From assembly GCA_036897095.1 (NCBI GenBank), contig JAYMSP010000717.1, forward strand, positions 1 through 43,147: a stretch of 43,147 nucleotides of DNA, written 5' to 3'. Both the position numbers and the translations under genes were made by a program. Shown here piece by piece: positions 1 to 9,721 of the stretch. Each line of letters opens with the position of its first letter. Position 1 is the first letter of the stretch. The notes under the pieces were generated by a model. That model was given only the letters and a program-made list of their open reading frames with translations, searched no databases and had not been told where the DNA came from. The DNA is from Plantago elongata. Lineage: Eukaryota; Streptophyta; Magnoliopsida; Lamiales; Plantaginaceae.

Positions 1-1688
1 TGGTGTGCATACCTTAGTTGGAGAACAAAACCAGAAACCAGAGTAAGAAGATGAACGCAAGAAGAAACTGAAGATCGAGGTATGTTATTATTGTAGTTTT
101 AGAAATTATTGAATGACTTGTGTGGACATCTCATAAGGAATCTTCTTAATCAAATTGCTGAGTGAACTTAATATGAAGCAATCACTTGCTGAAGTTTCTC
201 TAATGTAATTCCTTTTGAGCTTAAGATATCTTCATTAGCAAACTACTAATATTGGCAGAAAGAATTGATGTTCACCAGAATCAATTATCTACAAAAACCA
301 GTAAGATAGCAGACAAGTTACCTGCAAATTTCAAATCATCTTGCTGGCCGAGTCCACTATCCACATTATCAGTTCAAGTTGGTTGTTGCTGCCACCATGT
401 ACTCCATGATTTGCTTTAGCTACTAGTTACGCTTATGTAAGCTTGTTATCAACTGGGTTCATACATCAGAATCAACAGATTCTTTGAGCTAGTTATGAAC
501 ATCTTCCAATGTTGCCTTGATAGGAAGCAGTAACCTGTCATGCACACGCACACGGCACACCATATGCAGGAGTCTTACTCTTGGTGAACTTAGATTCGTT
601 AAGATGTTTATATGACAGATTTAGACAGCAGTAGGATTGCAGAACCAAGATTCTCAGATTCAGAGAAAGTATAATGTTCACTAAGGTTTATGAGATGTTA
701 CAACTCCTGAATCCTGACACCAATTCATTTGCCACTCACCTTAACTACGGAAAAGTTTGAAGACAACCATGAGAAGCTGAGACCACCCAATTGCATGTAT
801 ACGAATGGGATAAAAACAATATCATCCAGTTATGCATACTTAATTGTGGTGAAGAACCTTCATATATTGCTGAATAAGTTTCATATTTTGAGAATATGTG
901 CTCCGAGAAGATATCATTTCCATTGAATACCTAATAAAATGGTCAAATGACTACAAAAATTGGAAAGCCAGTTACAGTAAAAAAATTACCAAAGAGCAAA
1001 ACTAAACCTGACAATTGTTGAACCAATCTTATGTTGTATTTTAAATGCATAGTACCACCATTTGTACAAGCTTCTGTTTTTAGCTATGGAGTTAAAATTC
1101 TAAACAGAATTGAGAGGTACACATTGCTAATACCAAGACCAGTGTTCAAAATCTCCTACCAACTACTATCTATCCAATACAATCACACAAGAGTGATGAA
1201 TCAAATTTAATAAAGTTACCTGTTTTTTCACAATATCTGTTTCTCTGAATCGGATTCCAGCTACATGTATGATCCAATGACAATCTTGAACTCTCTCTTC
1301 TGTGCAACAAGATAACACAAAAGAAAGTATCCTCCACATGTCAAGGAATTTAGCTGGAATTGAGTCCAACAACGAAGTATTCTTTCGCAGTCAGTTTGGT
1401 ATATCATCCCATAGCTTATATGACACAGGAATTAGAATTTGAATGCTCACTATCAGCTCAAAGTTTCCTAAAACACACTTGCTTCGACTCAATGCCATCT
1501 AATTTATCTCAAACAGAGGTATTAAAAAAGAATACAAATGACAAAAGATTGAAAATCCAGCACAAGTTTCTCCATTATATCATCAGGTTCACAATTTTAC
1601 AAGACAAAAAAGAGCAAACAGTAAATTTACCAAAGTAATAATACATTCTCTTCTTCCCTCTAAAAGTTACCTCAATTGGTTAAATTAC
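1..1688. other. intergenic or UTR sequence, no gene recognised
   Basis: No open frame here resembles a protein family I know. Read on the minus strand, the motif AG|GTAACTT, which fits a splice donor, occurs three times (near 316-323, 1215-1222 and 1668-1675). The stretch could therefore include spliced 3' untranslated exons of the small gene at 1689-2009 or part of a neighbouring transcript. That is inference only; no coding exon was supported. Confidence 0.4.
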
Positions 1689-2009
1689 TCAGAACACGAC
1701 ACGAAAGAGCGGCGCGTCGGAGCCACTCGCGGGCAGAATCTCCCAACGGCAAGGCTCGAGATCGTCGGAGACAGGGCAGAAACCGGCTAGCGTCACCTTG
1801 TCGGCTGAAGCTGCAACCGAACCGAACTCGAACACTGAAATGTCGGCGGTGGGTGGTTCGGGTCTTCGGACCTCCATGGCACCGTTCATACCCGGAGCCT
1901 CCACAGCTTCGAGCTTCGATTCGGTGGTTTTGGGTGAGGTCTTGGATTCGGATCCAATTTTGGCGTTTCCATTTCCGTTGGTTCTGGTGAACCAGGATAG
2001 AATCCCCAT
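1689..2009 (-). CDS. conserved 106-aa plant protein of unknown function
   Basis: A single-exon frame starts at ATG 2009 and ends in TGA. The N-terminus MGILSWFTRTNGNGN is followed by a Ser/Lys/Glu-rich linker, then a compact C-terminal block of about 60 residues with MNGAMEVRRPEP, FEFGSVAASADKVTLAGFCP and DDLEPCRWEILPASGSDAP, ending FRVVF. I recall short plant proteins with this MGxLSWW start and ILPASGSDAPxFRVVF end, all without an assigned role. No signal peptide, membrane segment or catalytic motif is visible. The coding stretch is much more GC-rich than its surroundings and its complement also carries long frames, but only this frame has the conserved pattern. Three G-boxes lie 520-575 bp upstream. 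Function is unknown. Confidence 0.8.
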   Translation of the reverse strand: MGILSWFTRTNGNGNAKIGSESKTSPKTTESKLEAVEAPGMNGAMEVRRPEPPTADISVFEFGSVAASADKVTLAGFCPVSDDLEPCRWEILPASGSDAPLFRVVF

Positions 2010-2378
2010 GTTTTGATTGATGAATCCAATGAGAATTGTACAGAATTCTAGGGTTTTATGTTATCCGAAGAGGATTGAAATGAACTGTGATTTATTGATA
2101 TTGAAAGATGCTCCGAGCTGCATTTAGAAGTTGGTAATCCGAGGTTTGGTTTCTCTTAGTTCGAGACTTTGATTTAGAAGGCAAGGATGAATCTTCTAAA
2201 ATCGGGCTAATTTATTTGATACTCATTATTATCTTTTGAGATAGAGTATAACCATCTACTTCGAGGTCGAGTGGAAACCAATCGTTACTGTGGAAAAAAA
2301 TGTCCATGAGGAAGAGATGAAATCCCATATCTAATGTGAAGGGATTTGATGGCTTTCTGAAAACTGCGGTGATTTTAA

Positions 2379-2525
2379 GGGTTGATTGACATGACATTTG
2401 AATGGTGATTTTTATAAAATTGTGTTTGAAATGGAATTGAAATAGGGGTATTTGAAGTGTATTTAGACCAAATCACTGTTCACCGAGCTAAATGGAGGCA
2501 TTTAAATGTCATCTCAATCAGCCCC
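2379..2525. mobile_element. MITE, PIF/Harbinger (Tourist-like)
   Basis: The ends are inverted repeats of about 28 bp: GGGTTGATTGACATGACATT at the left, and GGGGCTGATTGAGATGACAT read inward from the right. TTAA flanks both sides (2375-2378 and 2526-2529), fitting the TAA/TTA target duplication of PIF/Harbinger elements. The body is related to the element at 14206-14363: both carry a close version of GAATTGAAAT followed by GGTATTTGAAGTGTATTT. No coding capacity. Confidence 0.7.
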
Positions 2526-2590
2526 TTAATACACGTGATTACGGGATTTTAATACACGTGATTACGATAATTTTAATACACGTGATTTTA
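2526..2590. promoter_or_regulatory. three-copy G-box (CACGTG) tandem array
   Basis: The unit TTAATACACGTGATTACG is repeated three times, the last copy incomplete, placing palindromic CACGTG cores at 2532-2537, 2555-2560 and 2579-2584. The spacing is 23 and 24 bp, about two helical turns. CACGTG is the classic plant G-box bound by bZIP and bHLH factors. The array begins at the target-site duplication of the adjacent MITE and lies 0.52-0.58 kb upstream of the ATG of the 106-aa gene, so a promoter role is possible but not shown. Confidence 0.5.
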
Positions 2591-3890
2591 AATCGCAAGG
2601 TACTGTTTGCCATATTATGTATGTTGATCAACATGTAAGCTTAAAGATCTATTTGCTAAACAACAGTACGAATATATTTACACTGAGCAGAAAATATTGC
2701 TCTTATATATATATGGCATAAACTCCATATTCCTATCCTCTCCCTTTTCCTCAACTTCAATTGAAATCCATTATTTTTCAACATCATCTATTTTCTTAAC
2801 TTTGTTAAAAGCATTAGTGCGGCCAATTAATGATTATAAATGTTTTAGTAGTAATTGAAACTTGTGGATTGTGTAACACTAAATGTATTAATAAATAACG
2901 TCTTAAGGTATTAACCTAAGCAAAAGTTTAAATATAACCCTCTTCTTATGTAGCAAGAAATTGCATTACTCACATATTATACAAGATACTAGGCCTCCTT
3001 TTATTTAAAAAGTTTAATTTTTCCTTTTCTATATTTTAAAAATATAAGTTATGTGAAAAATAATAATAATTTTTTTTTTGAAGAAAAGAGATATGATTAT
3101 TCTCTTATCTAGTGGAATCAATTATTGGTTAATCTTTTAAACTATAATAAAGTAAATTATAAATAAAACAAACTAATAGACAATAATTTTGTAATTTTCA
3201 ATTACTAAAAATAAATAATTTTTGGTTCTTATTTTTTAAATTAAAATAATAACTAATTTTTAATTCGCTACCAATTATTTTACAACTTTATTTTACTTTG
3301 TATACAAGAAGAGTTATAAAGTAAAGTTTCAACGTCTGAACCAGGCTAAAACATAACTAATTGAATGTATTAGAGTTTACTAAGTAGTTACTCAATGCCC
3401 TCGCAAAAAATAAATAGTTACTTGATCAATGATTCAAGTTTTTCAACTATTTAATTTTACGAACAGTGTTCAAGTAAAAAAAAAATCAAAAGAAGAATAT
3501 TTTATGCTTACTCATAACCTAAAGAAACTGAATACCTCATCTTATCAAAATTACAAAACAAATGACCTAATTAGTTTTCTAACGTGAAATTTTCATTTTC
3601 TCTTAATATAAAAATGCTTCATATTTATACAGTAATTTTCAGGAGGAAAAAGGATTGAAAGACACCGGTAAGTAAGTTTTAGATTTACATGTGCAACTTC
3701 ACAAAGTCTAAGTAGAGACGGACCATGTTTATAAAAATACTGATCAATTAAAACATTCATATTTTTAATATTGAAGTTTTTTTTAAATTTTATTGTCAAT
3801 AAAAATACCTAGTTACCAATAAATCTTATTGTAATATGAAAATACTCTAATGTCGAGGACATGAATATTTTGATTAATAACATAAGTGTT
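2591..3890. other. AT-rich intergenic DNA, no gene seen
   Basis: Very AT-rich sequence with poly-A and poly-T runs and short frames that resemble nothing known. No transposon ends or RNA gene were recognised. Confidence 0.5.
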
Positions 3891-3894
3891 TTTA

Positions 3895-3987
3895 GATAAC
3901 GAAGTGCAACTCAGTTGGTAAGATGCTTCAACTTCAACTAATAGGTTGGGGGTTCGAATCACCCTTTAACCGTTTGGAAAAAAATAT
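3895..3987 (+). mobile_element. tRNA-derived SINE, head region
   Basis: AACGAAGTGCAACTCAGTTGGTAAG resembles a tRNA A-box region, and 3950-3962 (GGTTCGAATCACC) matches a B-box, the internal RNA polymerase III promoter of tRNAs. The piece cannot fold as a whole functional tRNA. Related pieces occur at 35937-36000, 16364-16450 and 8280-8366 (minus), with the shared tail CACCCTTTAACCGTTT in the best copies. This repetition with tRNA-like boxes is the signature of a SINE family. The 3' end beyond the A-rich stretch is not clear. Confidence 0.6.
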
Positions 3988-4591
3988 ACGAATATTTTTA
4001 TTGGTAACATGGTACGTCTTGACATAGAGACCGTCTATTATAAGACTTGATCATATACTCAATATTTAAAATAACAAAAAAGAAGGCGCACTGGTTCGTA
4101 ATATAATCCTGTGATATCGAATGTCATCTGACCCATGAATTGTGTAACTGGATCATGACCTTTAACGATCCACAAATCTAGATCAGTTGCAGCTCATATT
4201 GATCAGCATATAGGCCACAGAGTTCCTCTAGTACGAGTTTATTATGTCATCATCATAATTAATAAACATCCAAGCAAGTGAAAAACAATAAATATTACTA
4301 ATCGAAAAAATTTCAATTGTTTTAATTCAATAACTTTTATTACAAATTAAGTAAAAGTATCATGGGATCCAAGGTCAATAATGGATCAACTTTGCCAATA
4401 TCGCATGAACTATCAGTGACCTATCATGTGAAATTAGGAAAATGGACAGAAAGAAGAAATAGAAAAGGGCAATTTAACTTAGTTTAAAATTAGATGGTAG
4501 CTAGTAGTAGTGCGAAAAGGAAGAAAAGAATTTACACCAAACAACCAAAAAAAGTCATCACCAAACCTTTGATCACTTTTAGCCCAACAAA
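3988..4591. other. intergenic DNA downstream of the VQ gene
   Basis: No coding or element structure was recognised. The last 100 bp or so is probably the 3' untranslated region of the minus-strand VQ gene. Confidence 0.4.
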
Positions 4592-5125
4592 TCAAAGCAT
4601 GTAGTTGTCCAAGTTCCGATTCTCATTCCCCGTAGGCAAATGGGGTGGAACACCACCTCCACGACCACCACCGCCACCACCCATGTTATTAATCATAAAC
4701 ATATGCTCTTGCATGGCTTGATTAGGGTATTGCATTTGAAAACCACTACCGCCTCCCGTGGCACCAACATGTTGCGTAAAATTAAAATTCCCAACTCCAC
4801 CACCGTCAAGAAACGGAGGCCCTGTAGGAATCTGTTGCTGCAAGGCGGGGCCTCCGGTGAAATGTTGCACCATGGCACGGAAGTTTGTAGCGTCCGTGCT
4901 AAGTAGAGTTGTTGGAGTACGCCGGGAAGCCCTAGAACGACGTCGAATAGGCTTTGAAACCCTTCCTTGGTCCGGGATGAGGTTGTTGTTGTTGTTGCTG
5001 TTGTTTCTTGATGTGGTGGCGGAGTTAGTAGGAGTGGTGGTTTCTGGTGGAGTTTGGTTGGTTTGGTATGATTGGATGTTCCAATGATCGGTAGGATTGT
5101 TTGACATGGTTTTGGCAAAAGCCAT
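4592..5125 (-). CDS. VQ motif-containing protein, JAV1/VQ22 type
   Basis: A single-exon 177-aa protein. Residues 82-91 read FRAMVQHFTG, the full VQ motif (FxxxVQxhTG) that defines a plant family of nuclear cofactors binding WRKY transcription factors. Just before it, residues 61-80 hold RRRSRASRRTPTTLLSTDAT, a basic segment typical of the JAV1/VQ22 subgroup and a likely nuclear signal and calmodulin-contact region. The N-terminus is Thr/Asn-rich with poly-Asn at 41-48, and the C-terminus is Gly-rich (around 150-160), both low complexity as usual in this family. Most VQ genes lack introns, as here. JAV1 in Arabidopsis is a repressor of jasmonate defence; transferring that role to this gene is inference. 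The ATG at 5125 is chosen as the first in frame; a second Met at codon 7 is possible. Confidence 0.9.
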   Translation of the reverse strand: MAFAKTMSNNPTDHWNIQSYQTNQTPPETTTPTNSATTSRNNSNNNNNLIPDQGRVSKPIRRRSRASRRTPTTLLSTDATNFRAMVQHFTGGPALQQQIPTGPPFLDGGGVGNFNFTQHVGATGGGSGFQMQYPNQAMQEHMFMINNMGGGGGGRGGGVPPHLPTGNENRNLDNYML

Positions 5126-5212
5126 ATGGGGTTGAGAGTGTCGGCTAAGTAATATGAGAATAGCTCTTGTTAACCTCTCTTTGTTGAGTAGTTGGTAAAT
5201 GTGAAAATAAAG

Positions 5213-5225
5213 AAGTATTTAAGTG
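5213..5225 (-). promoter_or_regulatory. possible TATA-like box of the VQ gene
   Basis: On the minus strand CACTTAAATACTT lies about 90-100 bp upstream of the VQ start codon, in the right range for a TATA element with a short leader. It is not a perfect TATAWAW match, so this is tentative. Confidence 0.3.
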
Positions 5226-5494
5226 TAGAAAGGGATTGGATGAAAAGTCTTTGGGTTGAAAACATGCTTATATGATGCAATGGAGGCTAGTCTTGGTCAT
5301 TGCATTTTTAATACTTTCAAATTAATAAAAAGGAGTATAAGAATTCTCATGCGTTGGTTTAACATTATAAAAATATTGTTAGTAAATTATATGTGTAATA
5401 AACCTTTGTAAACATAGGTGAGGTGAGGGGACACCTCCCTCTGGAGTTGGACCATATGCATATAATGTTTTAGACAATGGTGCGGAGAGAATTC

Positions 5495-5858
5495 TTAAAA
5501 TCACATGATTATCCACCTCACTTGAAAATATTTTGGACATTATTTATAAGATATGAGATAAAATTTTCTCCTTACAAGGTCTTTTAAGGAGTAAATAATC
5601 TCATTTCAACATGGTATCAGCGAATAGATTACTCAAGTTGATGTTGTATCTTCGACTGCTTTGTTCCGCATATACATACTCTGAGTTTGCCCCTCTATAT
5701 TGTAGCGTGTTGAGTTCGAATCTACCAACTCACACGTGAAGGGGCCTGTAAAATATATACCACATCACTTGAGAATATTTTGGACATTATTTATAAGATA
5801 TGGGACAACACTTTCCTCTTACAATACCTCTTTAAGGATAGATGGGCATATTTTAACA
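5495..5858 (+). mobile_element. TRIM/SMART miniature LTR retrotransposon fossil
   Basis: Two direct repeats of about 112-116 bp (5495-5610 and 5747-5858) share a long core around TTTTGGACATTATTTATAAG and both end in AACA. Directly after the first lies TGGTATCAG (5611), the primer-binding start complementary to the 3' end of initiator Met-tRNA. Directly before the second is a purine-rich tract, GTGAAGGGG. The interior of about 136 bp has no coding capacity. LTRs of this size with PBS, PPT and no genes define terminal-repeat retrotransposons in miniature. The repeats differ clearly, so the insertion is old. A third LTR of the same family lies at 32292-32403. Confidence 0.7.
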
Positions 5859-6110
5859 AGAGTTAATAAAATATCTAAATTGTTAAAGTATATTATTAAC
5901 AAATTAGATAAAGTAATTGGTATAAGTTTTTATTAAACGGTTGAAATGTTAAAATGAGAAAGTTTGTAGTATGTGAAAGCAATCAAAGTTGGAGGGAAAG
6001 AGAATCTATGTGTTCAACGTTAAATACCAGTCAAAGGAAAGACCATTTAGATCAATAAAAGCAGACAAGAAAAATCAACGTGGATAAAGATGGTAATGAG
6101 TTAAGAAATA

Positions 6111-6350
6111 CCCCATCGTCCGAGTGGGAAAATTCCGTAGAACCGAACGTAAATTTTAATTAAAAAATAATAAAGTAAGAAAAATGTTAATAGAGTATAA
6201 ATATGATTGGATAAAGTAGAAGAAATAGTAAATAACGTATGAAAGATAATGCATATCGTATGAGAGAGATTTTATATTTAAGAAAATGAGACTTCCAATT
6301 TAAGACAGTTTAAAATAAAAATTAGGAATTTTAATTTGGGACGGAGGGAT
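6111..6350. mobile_element. Stowaway MITE (Tc1/mariner type)
   Basis: The right end GGGACGGAGGGAT is the hallmark Stowaway terminus (inward CTCCCTCCGTCCC), and the left end CCCCATCGTCC is a decayed version. TA dinucleotides lie directly outside both ends, matching the Tc1/mariner target site. The interior of about 240 bp is AT-rich with the AAGTAAGA and GAGAGATTTTAT words usual in eudicot Stowaways. Non-coding. A lone end of the same type (GTGACGGAGGGAGTA) lies near 39156-39170. Confidence 0.6.
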
Positions 6351-7187
6351 TATAGAATAAGTTGATGGGCATTTAATTTTATTGAATTGCTATCTTCTCG
6401 AAGCAGTCTGCAGTGTCTTTCTGCGAAGGATCGTAACTGGGATCGAATAATGGGATTATGGAAGCCATGACATATACTACTATATCTGTTCCTTTCAATC
6501 GTCATCCATCTTTCTATGTCTTACTGATGTTTAAACAGATTTGTATGTATACATATATGATTAATTACATGGGTGTGAGAACCGGACTTTTTAGCTTGAC
6601 TCGTTAACAATACGTGATAATTTTTCAAGCTTGTGTTCAATACGTGATAAGACGTGAGTATCTTATTAAATGAGTTAAGCTTCACTCATATCGAGCGGAC
6701 TAGAGACGGAGCAAAGGATGACCCGCAGGCCGCAATTGCACTAGCCATTGTGTGTACAGCTTCGTTTTGTACTTGGTAGTATTTGGTTTCGGCATCAAAC
6801 TCATTGTCATGTACACTAGGGCCTAGGCGTATGCGTGGTTGCACAACCATATGAAATCATCACGATACTATTTAGTTTCGGGCTGTTAATACCAGTACAA
6901 TCAGCTTGTACTAATCTATACAAGTAGAAGAAATCTATCAATCATAACCGGCTCATCACTAGAGTATTGCAATAAAGCAATCATCATATACATCATTCTC
7001 CCTTTACTTATCATACTTGATTCTGTGAGTTGTTCTAAGATCCAATAATTAAATACGTTGTGACGATTAACGATTGAAGACATCAATTGTTCAAGTAGTA
7101 TTAATTACATCTACATTTTACTAGTATTTGAACTGGGGCTATTTTTCGAGCCGAGTCGAGTATTTTGAAACTCGACTCGAGCTCGGC
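6351..7187. other. intergenic DNA, no gene seen
   Basis: No open frame with family similarity. The only local structure is a near-duplicate pair of CAATACGTGATAA words at about 6608 and 6639. Nothing else was recognised. Confidence 0.4.
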
Positions 7188-7936
7188 CTGTTAACTAAAC
7201 GAATAAAAAAAAAAAGGTTTAGATCTAGAATAACAACCTCGAATTCGACTTGAACTCCAAAATATACAAGTATTAACGAGCTTGAACGAACCTTATCTAT
7301 AACAATATTAAAAATATGTAAAAAAATATAATTTTATTAAAATTAATTACTCTCAACGAGCTAGATAACGAAACGAGTATGAATTCAGGCTCGAGTCCGC
7401 CTCGAAATAGCTTATTGAGCTGAGCCTTATAGGCTCGAACTCGCATAACGACACTAATTTGAACCTACAGCTAATCTAGACAGTTAGGTTTGGAATATGT
7501 TTTCCTATTCTTGTCTTTTAAACTACTAGCTATCACTACAGGAGTGTAACGTTATAGCGATGGATCGGCTCGTTAACTAAACAATTAAAGAAAGGGCTCG
7601 ATCTCGTGTAGCATGTAACTAGCTCAAACATGACTTGAACTTGAAAAAAATATGAGCCTTATAAAGCTTTACCGAACCTTATCTATAACAATATTAAAAA
7701 TATGTAAAAATATATATAATTTTGTTAAAATTAATTACTCTCAACGAGCTAGATAACGAAACGAGTATGAATTCAGGCTTCAGCTCGGCTCAAAATAGCT
7801 TAGTAAGCCAATCCTTACCGGCTTGACTCACATAACAACACTAATTCGAACCTACCAGCTAGCTGATCTATATTGTTAGGATTGGAATAGGTATTTCTAT
7901 TCTTGTTTTTTGAATCCACTATCTATCACTACATGA
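7188..7936. repeat. two-copy tandem duplication, unit about 385 bp
   Basis: Copy 1 (7188-7543) and copy 2 (7570-7936) align almost throughout. The most conserved part is a run of over 40 identical bases that includes CAACGAGCTAGATAACGAAA and ATGAATTCAGGCT (7357-7403 and 7739-7785). Both copies are rich in GAGCTCG/CGAGCC words and both end in TATCACTACA. The sharing of the CACTACA end suggests that the duplication includes part of a transposon end. Confidence 0.75.
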
Positions 7937-8190
7937 ATATAGCACTGTACCGACGGACAACAACTACGTTGCTAGCGACGAATCGCTACTTTGTAGCAAC
8001 GTATTTACGATTGAAATCAATCTATCGTAAATACGTCGTTAAACAAAGACAGATAATCAATTTGCCTCTATTTACCGACGGATAAATAGATTTACGTCGT
8101 GTTTTAGTATCGGTCACTAAAATAGTTGACTTTTATAAAAAAGAAAAGAAAGTGGATCTATCCGTCGCTGAGGCGATGACAAAGTCTCTT
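7927..8190 (+). mobile_element. possible CACTA (En/Spm) transposon end
   Basis: CACTACATGA at 7927 resembles the CACTACAAGAA terminus of plant CACTA elements, and the next 250 bp repeat ACCGACGGA, GCGACGAAT, TACGTCGTT and CCGTCGC words, like the short subterminal repeats where the transposase binds. No matching TAGTG end was found nearby and no transposase frame is present, so at most this is one end of a broken or non-autonomous copy. Confidence 0.4.
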
Positions 8191-8279
8191 CTTTCCCATT
8201 TGAAGGTATGTGAAAAACTATTCTCGAAATTGAAAAGAATAGTTGCCAAAGGTATATGATGTTATGTAAGTATATATTT

Positions 8280-8366
8280 TTTAAACGATAAATGTGACTC
8301 GAACTCTCAATCTATTAATTTGAAAAAAAAATTAATTAAGCTACACTTCGTTGTTCATCCCGTATA
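8280..8366 (-). mobile_element. SINE copy, diverged, reverse orientation
   Basis: Read on the minus strand this begins AACGAAGTGTAGCTTAATTAA and later has GAGTTCGAGTCACATTTATCG, matching the head and B-box region of the SINE at 3895 with many differences and an A/T-rich expansion in the middle. Confidence 0.45.
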
Positions 8367-8639
8367 AGTAGTTGAGGAGATGGGTTTAACACTTTAACGT
8401 GCACTGTTATTCCACCCTAAAGTATGACACAAACATAAACAGTAGGAAAAGAGGGGAAGGAATAGAAAAGATGGTAGATCCACATAATTGTCCTACTTGA
8501 GAGTCATTAGTAAGAAGACTATTTTAAAATTAATGACATTAATTATGTAACAACTACTTAAAGAAGTAGTATCATCAAACTAAACAGCGCCTAACGATGA
8601 TTATAATAGTAACATAATAGATTCCAAACAAAATCATTA

Positions 8640-9145
8640 ACGATCTAACTTGGCGTTGCCTTCACTTCAACTTCAATTCAATGGCAAATCACATTTCCCA
8701 TACTCTGCAAACACACACCAAAATCTGATTAGTAATCAATCGAATAAAATTCAACATTCAAGTAAAAGTTAGAATCCGGACAGAGAGTCCGAATCGGATC
8801 GTTGGAATTTGAATCCGAGACGAAGATGAGGATTGTGTGTGAACAGTGGTAGTCCAAAAAAGAAAAGAGGAAAGGACAGAGACAAGATAGGTCCGTCAAT
8901 CACGTGCGGCCCAATTACGAAGAACAGACCAAAATCTGCCTGGCGTGCACCAGGTCGTCATGTTCATGGGACCCACACCCACGCACAATTATTTTTTACC
9001 TTCCGAACATGTCTCACATGTTACCCACTCACACCCGCCAAATACTCCCCCCTCCCCCCTCCTCAAGTGTATCCGAATTCGTCATAACACAAAAACTCAA
9101 AAACTCAACTTCAATTGAAGTGCGGAGTCAAACAAGCAGATAGTG
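8640..9145 (-). other. promoter-like island without a gene body
   Basis: This stretch is richer in G+C than its surroundings and, on the minus strand, looks like a plant promoter and 5' leader: a C-rich tract (9040-9065), a G-box (CACGTG at 8901-8906), then a leader-like region, then an acceptor-like TTTGCAG followed by an ATG whose frame stops after seven codons. The plus-strand frames of 84 and 79 aa have no family resemblance. It may be the severed 5' end of a gene or drive a non-coding RNA; neither is shown. Confidence 0.3.
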
Positions 9146-9721
9146 ACTCTAAGTTCACGTTGATATTATTGCAAAACATCAAAATTAACCTTCTCTTAAA
9201 CATCCGATATAATTATAATATAATTATAGTTCTAATCGTAATAATGTGGATCTTTTAACATTGACGATTAAATACAAATATATATCAGCTACCTACTAAA
9301 CGTTGGTAATAGGTTTGTTAATTTTAACAATAGTGAAACATTGAGTGGAAGGAAAAACTATATCGACTAGTGGATGATGCTTGGTTAGGAAATAGGAATT
9401 ACCCTAGAGGGAAGTTGAGTTGAGTACTATTAAACCTGGCTAACAAAGTGTGGTACTTGAAAGTTCAAACCCTAAACTAGTGACTGGGTCCAAAAAGATC
9501 TTATAGGTAATGTAAATCTATCTTCAATGGGATTGAACAATCACATCATTTCATTCTTAATCTCAGCTCTCTATACCAAAAAAAAATTGCACTAAATTCT
9601 TGCTTAGTTTTAAAAGTCCATCCAATTATCTAAAACTCAGAAAAGCCAAATTTATAACCCCTTTTGAATAAAAGTCCATCAAAATGAAAGAATCTGAAAG
9701 CAATAAAGTCAGGAAATGAAA
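9146..9721. other. intergenic and 3' flank of the glucanase gene
   Basis: No further coding exon was found. The last 150 bp or so is likely the 3' untranslated region of the minus-strand glucanase. Confidence 0.4.

Noticed and set aside
1676-2016. Plus-strand frames of 104 and 72 codons over the 106-aa gene
   Set aside because: Arg/Trp-rich translations typical of an antisense shadow; the minus frame has the conserved plant pattern.
3895-3987. A functional tRNA gene
   Set aside because: A- and B-box words are present but acceptor, D and anticodon stems do not pair; relatives elsewhere in the window show it is a SINE.
4640-5118. Long open frames of 88-141 codons overlapping the VQ gene in other frames
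   Set aside because: They are shadows of the GC-rich, low-complexity VQ coding region and show no family pattern.
8826-8853. B-box zinc finger start (MRIVCE)
   Set aside because: The frame stops after eight codons and has no Cys/His spacing beyond the first residues.
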